A stretch of DNA of 6,777 nt, from positions 20,169 through 26,945 of the forward strand of contig DIDD01000144.1 of NCBI GenBank assembly GCA_002417965.1, written 5' to 3'. How positions within the stretch are numbered: the first letter of the stretch is position 1; every line of letters starts with the position of its first letter. The position numbers and the translations under genes are program-made. This DNA is from Veillonellaceae bacterium UBA5809 (GTDB lineage Bacteria > Bacillota > Negativicutes > Veillonellales > Dialisteraceae). The notes beneath the pieces were generated by a model. That model was given only the letters and a program-made list of their open reading frames with translations, was not told the DNA's origin and ran no database searches. Positions 6,550 through 6,777 of this stretch are shown piece by piece.

Positions 6550-6626
6550 GGCGGCTTAGCTCAGTTGGCTAGAGCAAGCGGTTCATACCCGCTGTGTCCG
6601 GAGTTCAAATCTCTGAGCCGCCACCA
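6550..6626 (+). tRNA. Elongator tRNA-Met (anticodon CAU)
   Basis: This is a 77-base tRNA with acceptor GGCGGCT/AGCCGCC, a full first pair, anticodon stem AGCGG/CCGCT around loop TTCATAC, T stem CGGAG/CTCTG (one G-U pair) and CCA. A CAU anticodon could also be the lysidine-modified isoleucine tRNA. The TTCATAC loop and overall likeness to Bacillus elongator Met make methionine the better call. Only one base separates it from the preceding tRNA-Thr. Confidence 0.9.
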
Positions 6627-6632
6627 CATTTC

Positions 6633-6656
6633 GCCCCTTTCAGAGGGGCAATTTTT
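6633..6656 (+). terminator. Rho-independent terminator of the tRNA operon
   Basis: Stem GCCCCT (6633-6638) and AGGGGC (6644-6649) closes a five-base loop TTCAG and is followed by AATTTTT. It lies seven bases after the last tRNA and should end most transcripts before tuf. Confidence 0.85.
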
Positions 6657-6666
6657 GATGTCAATC

Positions 6667-6695
6667 TTGTATCTGCTTGACTTTGATTGTATAAT
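6667..6695 (+). promoter_or_regulatory. Promoter of tuf
   Basis: TATAAT at 6690-6695 is a perfect -10. A weak -35, TTGTAT at 6667-6672, lies 17 bases upstream. The predicted start is near G6702, giving a leader of about 33 bases. A better-looking TTGACT at 6677-6682 is only seven bases from the -10 and cannot serve as its -35. Confidence 0.6.
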
Positions 6696-6715
6696 AAAAA
6701 AGCAGATACTTTTTT
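6669..6715 (+). repeat. 10-bp perfect inverted repeat plus T6 enclosing the tuf -10 box
   Basis: GTATCTGCTT (6669-6678) is exactly repeated in inverted form as AAGCAGATAC (6700-6709), with 21 bases between, and six T follow at 6710-6715. In RNA made from upstream this could fold as a terminator hairpin. The same arms overlap the -35 and the start site of the tuf promoter, so they could also be a protein-binding site. Function is inferred. Confidence 0.6.
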
Positions 6716-6734
6716 ATCGTATGGAGGAAATGTT

Positions 6735-6777
6735 ATGGCAAAAGCACATTACGAAAGAACAAAACCGCATGTTAACA
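6735..6777 (+). CDS. tuf: Translation elongation factor Tu, 3' end missing
   Basis: Only the first 14 codons are in the window. They read MAKAHYERTKPHVN, the characteristic EF-Tu N-terminus that precedes the first GTP-binding loop. EF-Tu brings aminoacyl-tRNA to the ribosome. GGAGG at 6723-6727 lies seven bases before the ATG. The position directly after a tRNA cluster with Thr and Tyr genes matches the tufB locus of proteobacteria. Confidence 0.93.
   Translation, partial: MAKAHYERTKPHVN

Noticed and set aside
6677..6695. TTGACT as -35 for tuf
   Set aside because: The spacer to TATAAT is seven bases, too short for sigma70-type recognition.
6721..6734. Out-of-frame ATGs at 6721 and 6730 just before tuf as a leader peptide
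   Set aside because: They share the tuf Shine-Dalgarno region, have no ribosome site of their own, and EF-Tu starts clearly at 6735.

Overview
The window is an ordinary chromosomal, housekeeping stretch from a Firmicute. The conserved rapZ-glmR(yvcK)-whiA block is a Firmicutes/Actinobacteria signature, and the tRNAs all have encoded CCA ends. The roughly balanced base composition, the exported protein after whiA and the tRNA-tuf arrangement make me favour the Negativicutes (Veillonella/Dialister/Megasphaera-like). That placement is an inference from memory and was not tested. All protein genes are on the + strand.

Layout: (1) 1-675 is the 3' part of truA (tRNA pseudouridine synthase), cut by the window edge. 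(2) 697-705 is an extended -10 promoter. (3) 761-6031 is a very tight six-gene operon: a Cof-type HAD hydrolase, rapZ, a membrane-anchored glmR/yvcK, whiA, an exported protein of unknown function that carries an internal duplication, and a small DUF951 protein. Every junction is a 1-base gap or a 1-4 base overlap, so translation is probably coupled along the chain. (4) 6032-6191 has no gene but carries two tandem sigma70-type promoters, the second with both hexamers at perfect consensus. (5) 6192-6626 holds five tRNA genes: Thr(UGU), Tyr(GUA), initiator Met(CAU), Thr(GGU) and elongator Met(CAU). (6) 6627-6734 holds an intrinsic terminator and then the tuf promoter, which is nested inside a 10-bp perfect inverted repeat followed by a T run. 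(7) 6735-6777 is the first 14 codons of tuf (EF-Tu).

How the parts fit: rapZ and glmR homologues are linked in other bacteria to control of amino-sugar (UDP-GlcNAc) supply for the cell wall, and whiA to growth and division control. The operon therefore looks like a cell-envelope/growth-control unit with two added members, the HAD enzyme and the exported protein. The tRNA-tuf block serves translation, and its order recalls the enterobacterial thrU-tyrU-glyT-thrT-tufB operon.

I see no CRISPR array, mobile element, prophage or defence system. The points most worth a second look are the promoter-in-hairpin arrangement before tuf, the duplicated exported protein, and the two-helix membrane anchor on GlmR.
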